A program made the position numbers and the translations under genes. DNA of 64,000 nucleotides, from contig SAXG01000115.1 of NCBI GenBank assembly GCA_012932865.1, positions 1 to 64,000 on the forward strand, in the 5' to 3' direction. Under the pieces are notes generated by a model. The model saw only the letters and a list, made by a program, of their open reading frames with translations, had not been told where the DNA came from and did no database searches. Positions 36,014 to 46,461 of the stretch are shown one piece after another (within the stretch, counting starts at the first letter, position 1; the number at the start of each line of letters is the position of its first letter). Origin of the DNA: Amylostereum areolatum (taxonomy: Eukaryota; Basidiomycota; Agaricomycetes; Russulales; Stereaceae).

Positions 36014-36962
36014 ATGTGGCCAGGCGAAGGCGAACCCCCCGCTGTCCGCGAAGTACTCGCTAAAGTTCGGTACAGACTCCGTCCTGAACTTCCCCTCAGC
36101 TATGTCGAGGAACATCTCCAAGCTGCCCTTATCCTCACGCGGAGCAACATACCATCTGTGGTCTTTGGCCATGAAGCCATGATGTGCGCCTACAACGTCC
36201 CGTACCAAGTGCCATACACGATTCAGATCCTTGTCCCCGATGACCGGAAGACATTGGAAAGGGCCTCATCAGGCCTCATCTGCTATCCTGGCAGAACTAC
36301 AAAATTACGTCAGATACCCAGACAATCGTGAATCGCTGTTTGGGGACCTCCCGGAAGACTCCATTCACTCCCAGTCCACGGGTCAGTTTACACTGTCGCT
36401 GGATCAAAATTTCAATCTTTTAAACCCTATCGATTCCCTCGCCTCGTCAATCTGTCTTCGTTCTGTCGACCCTCCTCCTGTCACTGTCCCCAAGAATCCT
36501 TACTATTCCCCTTCCTACATTGTCCTTACCCCTGACTCGGTCTTCAACTTTGATGTCTCCAACCCCTCAAACACCAAATCACTACCCGGGTTCCCACCTG
36601 AAATATTCTTTCCCACCCTCATTCCCTCCCTCAACGGTCTCATGTACGCTGAAGATAACGCACCGAACATCGGCCTCATGCTTAACGCCACATCGCTTTT
36701 CGATCAACTTACGTATGATCTGTTCCCAGCAGATGCTCGAGGTCGCCGCCCCAAGGAGAACATATCAAAACCGCTCAAGGCGATAGCTGACATGTTGGAC
36801 GAGGAAGCTCGGGAGGGCCTGTTCTCTCGGTCCATTCAGGAAGAGACGGATAGCGAGGACGAGGAGGATGAGTGGTTTCCAGGGCAGGGTCCCGAACTGC
36901 AGGTGGTTGTATTGGACAGGGGTCACAGTTCAAGGTCATCCCATAGCGGTGGCAGTTCATAG
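36014..36962 (+). CDS. Hypothetical protein with an internal frame change
   Basis: ATG 36014 opens MWPGEGEPPAVREVLAKVRY, then NIPSVVFGHEAMMCAYNVPY and YTIQILVPDDRKTLERAS. This has the alpha/beta look of a nucleotidyltransferase-like substrate-binding fold, but I cannot confirm it. At about 36265-36285, around a CCTCATC(AGG)CCTCATC duplication, the frame moves by one base and continues as SSAILAELQNYVRYPDNRES, then FPADARGRRPKENISKPLKA and an acidic Ser-rich tail ending SHSGGSS at 36962. Either a one-base error or a real frameshift separates the halves; no GT-AG intron explains it. The gene sits just downstream of the MITE. Confidence 0.5.
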
Positions 36963-37020
36963 TATGGGAGTGGAAGCGCTGAAGGCAAACTTCAAAGTGT
37001 CGGAGAAGTAGGACGTTGCT

Positions 37021-37130
37021 CCTCACGCTTGCGTATACGGCGCCCGCCCGCGCGGCGAAGAGGGATAGGATGCCGGTTTCACAGCCGACATCGAGGACGA
37101 CGGCATCGCTGAGCGCGGCGGGATACGGGG
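37021..37130 (-). pseudogene. Fragment of a protein arginine methyltransferase gene
   Basis: Minus-strand translation reads LSDAVVLDVGCETGILSLFA then ARAGAVYASV, closely resembling SAM-binding motif I of PRMTs (VVLDVGCGTGILSLFAARAGA). The frame upstream meets stops within about 60 nt, and downstream it leaves the family pattern and overlaps the neighbouring gene's 3' end. About 35 codons survive, so this is a relic. Confidence 0.55.
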
Positions 37131-37775
37131 AGGGGGGGTGCTAGTGCCATACGGGATCCACTTTACCATTGAACAGTGTTCATGTGTTACGACGCACACG
37201 TAGTCAACAAGTATCAATGTAGGAAATTTGATTGTACTTGGGTCGAGATTGTGTGCGAAGTTTCTTGGAGAAACCCAGGTTTGCGATGATGTACTGGGAC
37301 GTTAAACAATGAGCATGAAACGCGCCGATTCGGTGAGCCCTTTTCTTTTGCATTTCTTGGACTTATTTCTTTGTATTCCCCGTTACTGTCCCCGGCGAAC
37401 TCTGAAGCAAGATCTCGACAAGACTAGTGGCTCCGAGTGCACTGAACTTGTCCAGGAATATATATTTGTCCAAGGTTACATGGGACAGAAAAGCGTGAAG
37501 ACCATCTCGAACACCAGAATAATCCCCACCGGTTCCCAAAAAATAACTAGTCTCAGCATGTCGAGGCGCACTGAACAGTTCTGAGTCTCTAGAGGTGATG
37601 AAAAAGTACGAGCACCTCCCCACATTCTTCTATCGCAAGCCGATCACCGGATGGCACTTGGTCTAAAATTTGCCGGACAGGCGCACCATGGAGTTTTTTC
37701 CGCGTGGCCGCGAATTATCTTTCGCCCATGTGATCCCCGTCAATTTGTATGATACCCTACCCTTATATCTTCTGG
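37131..37775. other. Intergenic region, no gene seen
   Basis: About 640 nt between the PRMT relic and the decayed LRR-like gene. ORFs such as 37309-37584 are featureless. Confidence 0.4.
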
Positions 37776-39109
37776 TCAAGACCGCCATGGGGGATTTTGT
37801 GTGCTTCGACGCTTACTTTGAAGGACTATCACGGGAATGTCGCAGGAGTGCCATTGGAGGGTTTGTAGAAGAACAGCGTTACGCACCCGTGGATGGTCAC
37901 GATCAGACTCGAGTTCGACTTGAACACCCTCAGAGACGCGGCGGGCGGTCTGACAGAGTTCGCGGTTCGATACCCTCAGATGACTGCTGGTATACGCTCT
38001 CAGTATATCGCATACGACGGGAACGCGAGGATCAACAAGGACGCCCATCCTGAGGGTGCTATAAATCCCTACCGCCGCGTGGACTGGAGCATTTCCTCTC
38101 TACTCCGATGTATCCGGCGCCTGGAGTGTCTATCTTTGACTCTTAAGGGATATTGCCGAAAGATGTGTGGCAGCAGGAGAACGCCTCGCTCGAACTTCTG
38201 AAGATTATTGCGACCGTGCCCGGCCGCGACCTTGTTGTCCTGATACTCTAATGGGATACTTCCGAGCCACGTCAGCCCCGCATTCACTATCCGAACTTGA
38301 CAACATGGCTCGGTACGTCATCTGGTCCTCGTCTCGCCACCGAAAAGCCTGACGCAATTGTGCTGATGGTTAGGCCACCCACCGGTGGTTCGTCCAATTT
38401 GCGTTGCGTCAGTTCGACGTGCGCGCAGGACCGGAATGACCCCGAATCCGCCGTGTTTGAACACATCGTTCATACGTTGAAACAGTCGACCATCACGCAC
38501 CTATGGCTTATGGTGTGCGAGGAGGTATCCTGGGCCCATGGTCTTAGCCCGGAGTTGGTTAGAGTGCCGGTCAGGAACGTTGGGCACTTGCAAGAAATCA
38601 CGTTGAATCAAAAGGATATGCCCGCGGACAGTGTGGAGGATCGTGTTGGGGCAGATCAGGTTGATCCTCTGCCCGGAGACGTGGTAAGTCGACGAGCTAC
38701 TGCTGCTGTTGGCAGGGTACGTACTGACGTCGGCTTCGTCCTTCTTTGCAGGCCGAGTGGATGGTGGTATTCCTAGAGGCTGCGCGTGCTTTCCCTGTCG
38801 TGTCTTTTCGCGTTGGTCGACCGAGACCTCTGCCAATGCATCTGGCGTTCGCACCGTTTGATCGACTACTTGAACAGCACAAAACCGGATAGTGTTGAAT
38901 GGCCCTCGTCCTGCTGTGAAGACGGCTATCACCAAGCCATCTCCGTGCAGCGTCTGCTGGCCACGCGCAAATGGGCGGGCGATTTTTTCACCTACGTGGC
39001 TCCGGGCGAACCCCTTACCTGGGTGTGGTTCACGGGGGTTACAGAGCCTCAACCTGTGGCGGACGAACGGCCTTTGATGGAGTACGCAGAACTCAGTCCG
39101 GCGGGTTAG
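37776..39109 (+). pseudogene. LRR/F-box-like protein gene, frame-disrupted paralogue of the gene at 54.6 kb
   Basis: Scattered but ordered coding-like segments: VTIRLEFDLNTLRDAAGGLT (about 37895), SISSLLRCIRRLECLSLTLK (about 38090), IVHTLKQSTITHLWLMVCEE (about 38465), VGHLQEITLNQKD (about 38580), then after an intron-like gap AEWMVVFLEAARAFPVVSFR (about 38755), and RKWAGDFFTYVAPGEPLTWV then WFTGVTEPQ (about 38965-39050). Order and spacing match the gene at 54583-55908 (STITHLRLVL, LPGLQELSLDQ, LQSWLEELAQFERLESLAV, IFSWLPSAWQLWFLGFDG). A stop after RLLEQHKTG near 38890, with the homologous frame continuing one base away, suggests frameshift decay or sequence error. Boundaries are approximate. 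Confidence 0.45.
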
Positions 39110-39766
39110 AGATATGGAGTCCAGATTGTTGATGGAGGGCGGTCGATGGTTCCCTTGCGAGGCGGGAAGTGGTGATGGGATGACGGTAAACCGAGGCGAG
39201 ACTGGGACGATCGGGACTATGTGTACTGATCTGGTTGAGATTGAAACGGTGCCAGACTGGGTGCCCTGCTTGACACTGTATCCGTGTGATTGGAACGGAT
39301 TCCGTCGTAAACATGGCGGCTAAGAACGATTCCTCGGAATAGCTTTCCGTGTCGTGGAGAAAGGTGAGCGGGAACGGGGAAAGATGACGGGAGTGTGCTT
39401 TTGAACCTGCTTATATTGCATAGAAGCCGTTTTCGACGAGGACAGGGGGGAACCCAATGACGGACGGCGGGAGTAGATTCCAAAGCATGCGCGCGACGAG
39501 AAGTACAAGGGCAAACTTGATCGTAAGCAACAAATGACAGGATCGGGGAGGTGGATGGAAGGTGGGTACCGAAAGCAACGTCGACGCTCGCGAAGGAAAG
39601 TCATTGCGGGGATGCGCGCAGGGTATGCAAAGGGAGGGACAACTTCAAGAAGCGGGCGGAAGTGCAATCGATTAGTTCGAGGAAAGGCTGCTCTTCACAG
39701 AAGCAAATTCCCACATTCTAGTCCAAAGGTCAGCGTCCGTCCGCCAACCGAAGATAAGACATACCT
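39110..39766. other. Intergenic region, no gene seen
   Basis: About 650 nt downstream of the four-TM gene. ORFs at 39114-39323 and 39320-39667 have no recognisable features. Confidence 0.4.
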
Positions 39767-40446
39767 TCAGAAGTGTTCGTACCCGTACTGCTTCCCAACC
39801 GATCTCGACCTGATGCACCATACTGCGATGTAAAGCATGATCAACGCGCAAAGCGGGACGAGAACGTCCTGCGCGACGATTGTGCCCATGTCCGCCGGTG
39901 TGCCCCAACTGATGTCTCCGCGTGACAAGAATACGGTCGAGAACACGGTCATGGCGAAGCCGGCCATGTACACGAACGCGCAGACGCCGAGGAACATGAT
40001 GTTGAACGAAGACGCGGCAGCGGGGAAGAAAATCGGGGTCTGGTTCGGGTTGAAGTGCCGAGCGTAGAAGAGGAGGGTGACATCGTGTAGGAGGGTAGCG
40101 ACCGACCCGCCGACATTGAGGAAGAAGCCGGCGGTGCCAAGGTCGAGCATGCCGACAATAAATATGATGAGGGACATGGCGGCCGTAAGAAGGGTGAGGA
40201 AGAAGAGAGGGCGCGGGAGGGGGAGGACGCGGTTTTCAAGCATGACGGGCAGAAAATTTGTGAACGACGGGGTGGATGACTTGGTCGTTGGGAGCGTCAA
40301 GACGCGACTTGAGCTTGAGGAAGAGGTCGACGGCGCGGGGAAGCCTGGGAAGGTGGTCGACGGAGAAAAAGCGAAGATATACGACGACGAAGAATCAAAT
40401 GGTCCGCTCGATTCCGCGTGCGGAAGTCACCTGTGCATGGTGCCAT
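39767..40446 (-). CDS. Four-transmembrane hypothetical protein
   Basis: ATG 40446 with MAPCTG, a GT-AG intron of about 90 nt, then GFPAPSTSSSSSSRVLTLPT and the main exon. Four hydrophobic segments are visible: LFFLTLLTAAMSLIIFIVGM, TAGFFLNVGGSVATLLHDVT, FNIMFLGVCAFVYMAGFAMT and IVAQDVLVPLCALIMLYIAV; the protein ends SRSVGKQYGYEHF. About 190 residues. This tetraspan layout with a short N-terminal tail resembles small fungal membrane proteins of unknown role. No catalytic motif is seen. Confidence 0.7.
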
Positions 40447-40717
40447 GATCAGCTGTCTTGTCGGATTGTCCTAACTTACTTAGGTCCGGGGCGATCCAAG
40501 CTCCTCGCACGGACATTAGAGGGTTGGAAGATGCACGGGTCATTCCAGAGAGATGTAGATACATAGAGATCGCGAAGAAATGTAAACGGCGAAAAGGCAG
40601 AGAAAACGGAACGTTGAACGACGCAGGAAAAGGTTTCCGAGATCTAATGATCTGGCAAAGGACTGGGACAGAGTCTGTCGATCTAAATATGTAAGTACCA
40701 AAAGCAGACCATTTCTT

Positions 40718-41161
40718 TCATCTTGTTCGTTCTGCACCCGATTCGGGGCCCGCGTCAAACAGAAGGATGAAGGATGAACAAGTAGCGCTACGAGCAACTG
40801 TCGCATCCGGGACCCGAGCTGCCTCAGGAGAGCTGACATACACACGGGCAATACCAGGTGTAGTGATATTTGCGTATGCTCCCACGAAAACCTCCGTGGA
40901 ATCACCGGTGGCGATGGCTGCCAGCGACCAGATGGCAGATGTACGCAATGACGCATAACTGATCTCAGTGTTGTGTAGTCCGCGGAAGGGGAAAAGTGTT
41001 TGAACCCACATCGACAAGTATTCAGGTGTGGGGGATGCCACGCCCTGATCCTTACCTTCTAAACTAATCGGTTCGTTGCACGCCGGCTCAGGAAGGGCAT
41101 TCCGTAGTGCAGCCTTATGCAAAGCACGAGGAGAACATGTGGCGACGTTGATATAAGACAT
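40718..41161 (-). CDS. Small hypothetical protein
   Basis: ORF of 147 codons from ATG 41161 (MSYINVATCSPRALHKAALR) to a stop at 40718. It shows Ala/Ser-rich stretches such as YASLRTSAIWSLAAIATGDS. No family recognised and no introns needed. A TATATA-like word lies about 100 nt upstream (near 41265). It could be a chance ORF. Confidence 0.35.
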   Translation of the reverse strand: MSYINVATCSPRALHKAALRNALPEPACNEPISLEGKDQGVASPTPEYLSMWVQTLFPFRGLHNTEISYASLRTSAIWSLAAIATGDSTEVFVGAYANITTPGIARVYVSSPEAARVPDATVARSATCSSFILLFDAGPESGAERTR

Positions 41162-41283
41162 TGGTGGATAGGAAAGGGGGTGACAAAATACATTATCGCT
41201 CTGGAGATAGACTAGGACACGCGAACACAAGGGGCTCACGGAAACAACGAGAATGGATGGTCAAATATATAAAATGTCCACGC

Positions 41284-42447
41284 TCAAGCCTTCCGGACCA
41301 GCCGCGCTCGTCCGTTTCTCCTACCATGCTCGTGCTCTTGCCGACAGTGTCCCAGATTTACCCCCCTACAGAATATCCCAAAATTTCTGCGGAGGGATGG
41401 CGGAGCGGTGAACGCGTGAACCGCGGAAACATCTTCTTGCTGGTCTCCGCATTGGTCTTCGTCTTCATCGTATTGCGGAGACGTCGTGAAATGGCGTTGA
41501 GGCGAACGTGTGCGGGCGTAAACTCGCGCTCCTGTACTTGGGTGTCCACGAGGCGGTATCCAAGGTGGTGTGGAAGGACGCTGTGTAATGCCCGGCGGGG
41601 TTGGTGGCGCTGTACACAAGTCTTGTCAGACCGACATGGTGGCGTTAAAAATATACTACTGACGAGCCATGGGCGTCTTCGTTTCTGAGGGGTGGCGCGC
41701 TCTGTGATAGTACTGAGGGTAAGCCCGCACATCTATAGGCGACTCGGAGTAACATGGCTGTATCGCGGAGTCCGTCGAGCTGGAAGTGCTAGCAGAGCTA
41801 GATGTGTTGGGGTTCCTGGTGATAACAAAAGCGGGACGGAGGGGCATAAGGAGCCTGTTTACTCGCTCTGATGCGCCGCCCCGCGTATTTTAGCTCCTCA
41901 TTTTTCAACGCCCACAAGGGGCGTAAAAGGTGAATTGATTACCTTGTATTTGTGAGTCGTTGACGATGTTCTTGGAATCCCTAAGAGCCCACAGGAGATC
42001 AAAGTAGATAGATTTGTAAGGCTTCAGCGCCGGCGCACAGGACGTGAACAGATATAGCGGAATACCCGCGCGAGTCAAGGTGGCGCGCGATATCTGACAG
42101 GAAAAGGCGATCGAAGGATCAAGATGTTAGCATCGATACGTACGGGTGATTGAGGAGTGCTCGCGGGAAGTGTGGCGACATCTTACCTCGATGAGAGTAA
42201 TTATCTGTCAAATAGGGGCTCGTCATTTAATAACCATTTCACCAGAAAGACGAAACTGGAGGGGACGAAGGGAAGTAAAGAATGTAATTACCTTCTTGCT
42301 GTGCATTCGGAAGACATCCTGTCGGAAGCGCCGCACGTTCTCCAAAAGTATCTGTGCAGCGGCAAGAAACGTCTTCAGATACCCGAGCCGGCGGGCCAGC
42401 TCACCCGCCTGGGTTTGCAAGTCTAAAGGTGGCACTTCGGGGGGCAT
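41284..42447 (-). CDS. Unrecognised conserved-family protein, copy A, with 18-nt microexon
   Basis: Exon 1 from ATG 42447: MPPEVPPLDLQTQAGELARR, LGYLKTFLAAAQILLENVRR, ending HSKK. Microexon 42187-42204 encodes IITLIE. Exon 3 (about 41946-42075) is ISRATLTRAGIPLYLFTSCA then PALKPYKSIYFDLLWALRDS. Exon 4 starts at about 41867, ERVNRLLMPLRPAFVITRNP with a Ser-rich tail. The last exon (about 41284-41600) has VYARTRSPQRHFTT and LRRNFGIFCRGVNLG, ending RLVRKA. Every exon has a counterpart in copy B at 46462-47626: DLARRLAALHSFVPATRELL, VIALVE, IARSTLSRAGIKPHQFTACA, DRAKRLLLPL, GYARTRTPR, ARRFGIFCTGGKSG. The N-terminal half is helical and amphipathic. I recognise no domain or function. The paralogy is what supports the gene model. 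Confidence 0.72.
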
Positions 42448-43256
42448 AGCGCGGTGAAAATAAAACGCAGAGGGGAGAACGAGGGAGAATTGCAGATGAG
42501 TGCGGGATGGTGGGAGAAGACGAGGAGCACAAAAGGCACTTTGCAGCGTGGGTTCCCATAATAAAGTGCAGCAACCCCCTCTCGCGAGCCGGGGCATTGG
42601 GGCCAGCGAGGCGGGTCTCCCGCGGTATGTTCCGGAGTCATGCAGGCGAACGGGCGATGCATGTAAACAGTTCGTCGGCGGCGTTCTGCCCCTGCGCCTA
42701 TCTCTCATTTCTACTGCCTACAGTATTTGTTTCCCTGAGATAGCTGCAGAAATTGTTGCATTTCGCGAGAAGATAGATGGAGATACCCAGTTGTACTAGA
42801 CTCCGTGGAACGGAAGAAGAGAAAAGCGACTCTGGCGCTGGCACCAAAAGGGCGGCGGGTTTAGGCGGAAGATGCCGACGGCATTTCACGTGACATTACA
42901 AAGTTGAACAAACATTGACAACGCGTCGGTGGCCTCCCGCTCGGACGCGCCTTGTGTGTCGTTGACTGCTACGTCGACTGCCACTGAAACGTTCCACGCC
43001 CACTCGCCGACGTGTGGTCACAATTACAAAGAAGTTGATCCTTTCGGGAGGAATTTTGCTATAACGTGTACAGAGTATGCCGCTGCACGCTCTTCTTGCT
43101 AGGTCGCCGCTGACTTCGAAATCAGACACCCTGAACCCGCGGTGCGATCTCAGCGGACGTTACCCCAGTCCGTGAGACGTTCTCCGTGGGTGTATTTATT
43201 CACTTACGATTTGACACTTCCAGGTGGCGCCAAACAGAAATAATCACCGTTTGGCC
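42448..43256. promoter_or_regulatory. Divergent region between copy A and mcm10
   Basis: About 800 nt between two divergent starts, carrying both promoters. ORFs such as 42500-42799 are featureless. No clear TATA box. Confidence 0.45.
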
Positions 43257-45880
43257 ATGGAATCAGAAGCAGCTCGGCAGAAGAAAGAGGAGGCGCGACA
43301 AGCTGCCCTCCGTAAACAGATCGCTGCCTTACAGGCACAACTTTGTGATCCAAATGATATTGATGACTCGTCAGAACGCTTGGAAATCTCCACACCGCAC
43401 TCACCCAAACGCGCACGGTCTGACGGTCAGGTCCTCGCACCATCCAGTCCGTCTCCTAGTACGTGCCTCCACATGCCTTTCACGCCGCGTTGTTCTGGCG
43501 ATTAACATCTCATGGACAGAACGTCGCAGGATTGAGTCTGACACTTCTCGCTCTCATGCGTCTTCGTCTAGATCTGTAACATCATCCAGAGCACGGAACT
43601 TGCCATCGGGCTCTAGCAGACGCAGCGCAGCGCAGCGCGTGCAACCACCACCTCCGCCAAAACCGTCTACGCTTCTGATCAAACTTTCGCAGATAAACAG
43701 CCGCTCACAAGACACTGCAGATACGTCGGAGTCGAAGCGCTCGTCTTCATTCGCTGTGAAAGCTAGGTGAGCACAGGACGCTTCTGCGCCTATCCTGCAC
43801 GTCGTTAACTTGGTAACTCAGCTGTTCGTCTGCCGAAGATCCCAAGATTGAAGATGTAGGCACGGCGCCTGTGCGGGATGACCGTCTTGCGCTCATCGAA
43901 GACCTGGAACCGGGACCATACGAGCACAAAGCACCGTTTGACGATCCGCTGTTTGAAAAATTGGAGCCCCATTCTGGCATACATCTCACGTCAGTGCATC
44001 TATTTCTTTCATATGAGGGAAGTGTGCGAACCGATGGGTTTCTGCGCAGATCTCGTCTGCTGAGCCACGACGACCTGCAAGAGTACATGACCAGTCGGTA
44101 CTACATCTCACCCTCGAAACTGTACTCCGTCATTCGCCTACTGCCTAATAACCAGGGCTACGACGTGCCCGTCGTTGGCGACTGGGTCACCATCGGCGTC
44201 ATCGCCGAGCGGGGTCCTACACGCGTCTCTCGCGCCCCCGTTAACACGGGACCGTCCACTGAACGCGACTCAGATGATGACGGCGCTATTGGCGGTTCAG
44301 CATCTACCTCGCATTCCCAAGGAAAGGACAAAGGCAAGGGTAAAAATTCGAAAGACGAGCCGCCGCCGACGTCGTCAGGTCGCAAGTACGTCAATCTCAA
44401 ACTGATTGACTTTGGCACGCGCGGACGGGGCGGGGGAGTCAACGGGAAAGCGGCCATTCGCGGGGACGCATTTTTGTCGCTCTTACTATTTCAGGCAGAT
44501 AGTGAAGAACGCATCCCAGGGGAGGGCGCGGCGAAGCCCAAAACAATATACAGAGGTGGAAGCAGGGGGGCGTTTGAGCAGGTGGCCAAGTTGCGCGAGG
44601 GGGCTGTTATCGCACTGTTGAACCCGCGCGTTCTCAAGCCTTTCCAGGTATTTTCCCCTCAGATTCTCTGGGCGCGGCGTGTTGACCTTTTTCATTTGTC
44701 TTGTACCGCAGAAAGCGGTTGATAAGCCGCATCCGACGAATAACATTCTCGCTCTCACGCCCGAGTCGATCGACTCTGTTGCCATCATTGGGTATGCGCG
44801 CGATTTGGGTATGTGCGATGTGCGGAAGAAGGACGGGAAAATCTGTGGCGGATGGTGCGACAAACGTCTGAGTGAAGTCTGCGAATACCACCTTCAAGCC
44901 GCCGTCGAACGCCGCCGTGCGGCACGCCCCGAGTTTTCTGCAGGGTAAGCAATCCCTTGTGACGCTGGGCTCCGGTCAGTTGAATGCAATATCCAGGACG
45001 ATGGGCATGTCCACGTCTGCGCCCAAACGAAAAAAACCTGCGTATGACCCACTACGAAAGTGGGGACTCGTCCCGGAGTCGAAGTCCTCCACATTGTCGG
45101 GAGACGCGGGTGGAGCAACGTATGTCGTTAGCGGACATGTGGTCAACGACACGCGGGCGCTGTACGTGGGTGAGAACATTGGTAGGGAAGCACAGGCACG
45201 CGCCCAAAGAGCGGGGGTTAAGCAGGACGACGCGTTGAAGGTATTACTTGCGCGGGACAAGGAGGGCATGCGCGCGGTGGAAAAGGCGAGGGAATATGCT
45301 GCGATGATGAAAACGAAAGCAGGCGAAAAGGGGAATAAAAAAGGGAAGGCGAAAGAAGTTCCTCGAGGCGATGACGACGAAGAGGAGACACAAGCGGAGA
45401 GCGCAAGTACGACCGCATTGCCGCCGACGAAGTCTGCGTATACGGCAGAGGTTATCAAGAAGCTTGGGTTTGACCCCACCATTCGTCCGGGGCACAAACG
45501 GGAGAGTGATGGCTCAGGCATGCACTCGCAGGTCTGTTTCGTGGTTCAGGGAGCTGTGCTTTCTGCTGACGTTCTTCGTGACTGAACAGCTCAACCGTCT
45601 AGCGTCGCAGCGCGCGTCGAAGCCCATCGAACTGGGACCTCGACCAGGTAAAAAGTTCCGCTCAAACGTACGTGCTCCCAACCAGCGCCTTGATGAAGCG
45701 GGGAACAGCTTTCATGGTGGTGATAACCACGGCGATATTCCCGACTCGGTCAGCGACGACGAGTTAGAAATCCGAGAGCAGGAAGTGTTCGGCCGTCGCG
45801 TGGGCGCGGGATCAGCGCAGGCGATGGTGAACCTTGATAGCAGCGAGGATGAGTTAGTAGTAGACGACCCCGCAGAGTGA
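43257..45880 (+). CDS. mcm10: DNA replication initiation factor Mcm10
   Basis: Links the CMG helicase with DNA polymerase alpha at replication forks. ATG 43257 gives MESEAARQKKEEARQAALRK, a predicted N-terminal coiled coil. After Ser/Pro-rich exons comes the OB-fold region, SRYYISPSKLYSVIRLLPNN, VPVVGDWVTIGVIAERGPTR, GRKYVNLKLIDFGTRGRGGG, and LREGAVIALLNPRVLKPFQ. The next exon holds VAIIGYARDLGMCDVRKKDG then KICGGWCDKRLSEVCEYHLQ, the Mcm10 zinc finger (Cys x3, His), followed by RRRAARPEFSAGT. The C-terminal part has YDPLRKWGLVPESKSS and ends with an acidic tail (DLDSSEDELVVDDPAE-like). Five or more introns join in frame. It is flanked on both sides by copies of the microexon family. Confidence 0.92.
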
Positions 45881-46461
45881 GGCCTCGGTCTTTAGACTCG
45901 CGCTCTTTATGAACATTGCTACTCGATATTCAATTTTCGTGACACGGGGGACGCATATATTTTTCCACACAAGGGAGGACCAGACGGAGGCCGCAAAATG
46001 GTGCATTGACTCCGCGTAGGCGGCGCAGATTACATATACAGATATGATTTAGATTACGAGATACGAGAAGGTCAGAGTTGATCATTGCGAGGACAAGTCA
46101 CGACTATCGTTTCCTCATCAGCGGTCCTCTCCCTCGATTCCCTATCTGATGTCAGGCCACATTGTATTACATATGAGCGATCGGTACAGAGCGGTTCATT
46201 AGACGTAGGGTGTAGTGATGGTCCCACCAGGCTGAGTTGTGCCATGTTTGGCATCCTACTTTAGGATTCCGGAACGCTTGCGATTCAGGGTATATGCCAA
46301 GTTTACCATTTATTATGCCACCTCTCGCTTCCAGCCGTCACACTCCCCCCCCTTCACCCTGCCACCACAGACTTCCACTCTTTCATCCGCCTTTTCCCCC
46401 TCCTCCCCTCGTCCCCCCCCCTCTTCACCTTTTTTCTTACCTTCTTTAGTCAGCGATTCGG
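45881..46461. other. Intergenic region, pyrimidine-rich before copy B
   Basis: About 580 nt. The last 150 nt before 46462 are strongly C/T-rich on the + strand, typical of fungal core promoters lacking a TATA box. No gene seen. Confidence 0.5.
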
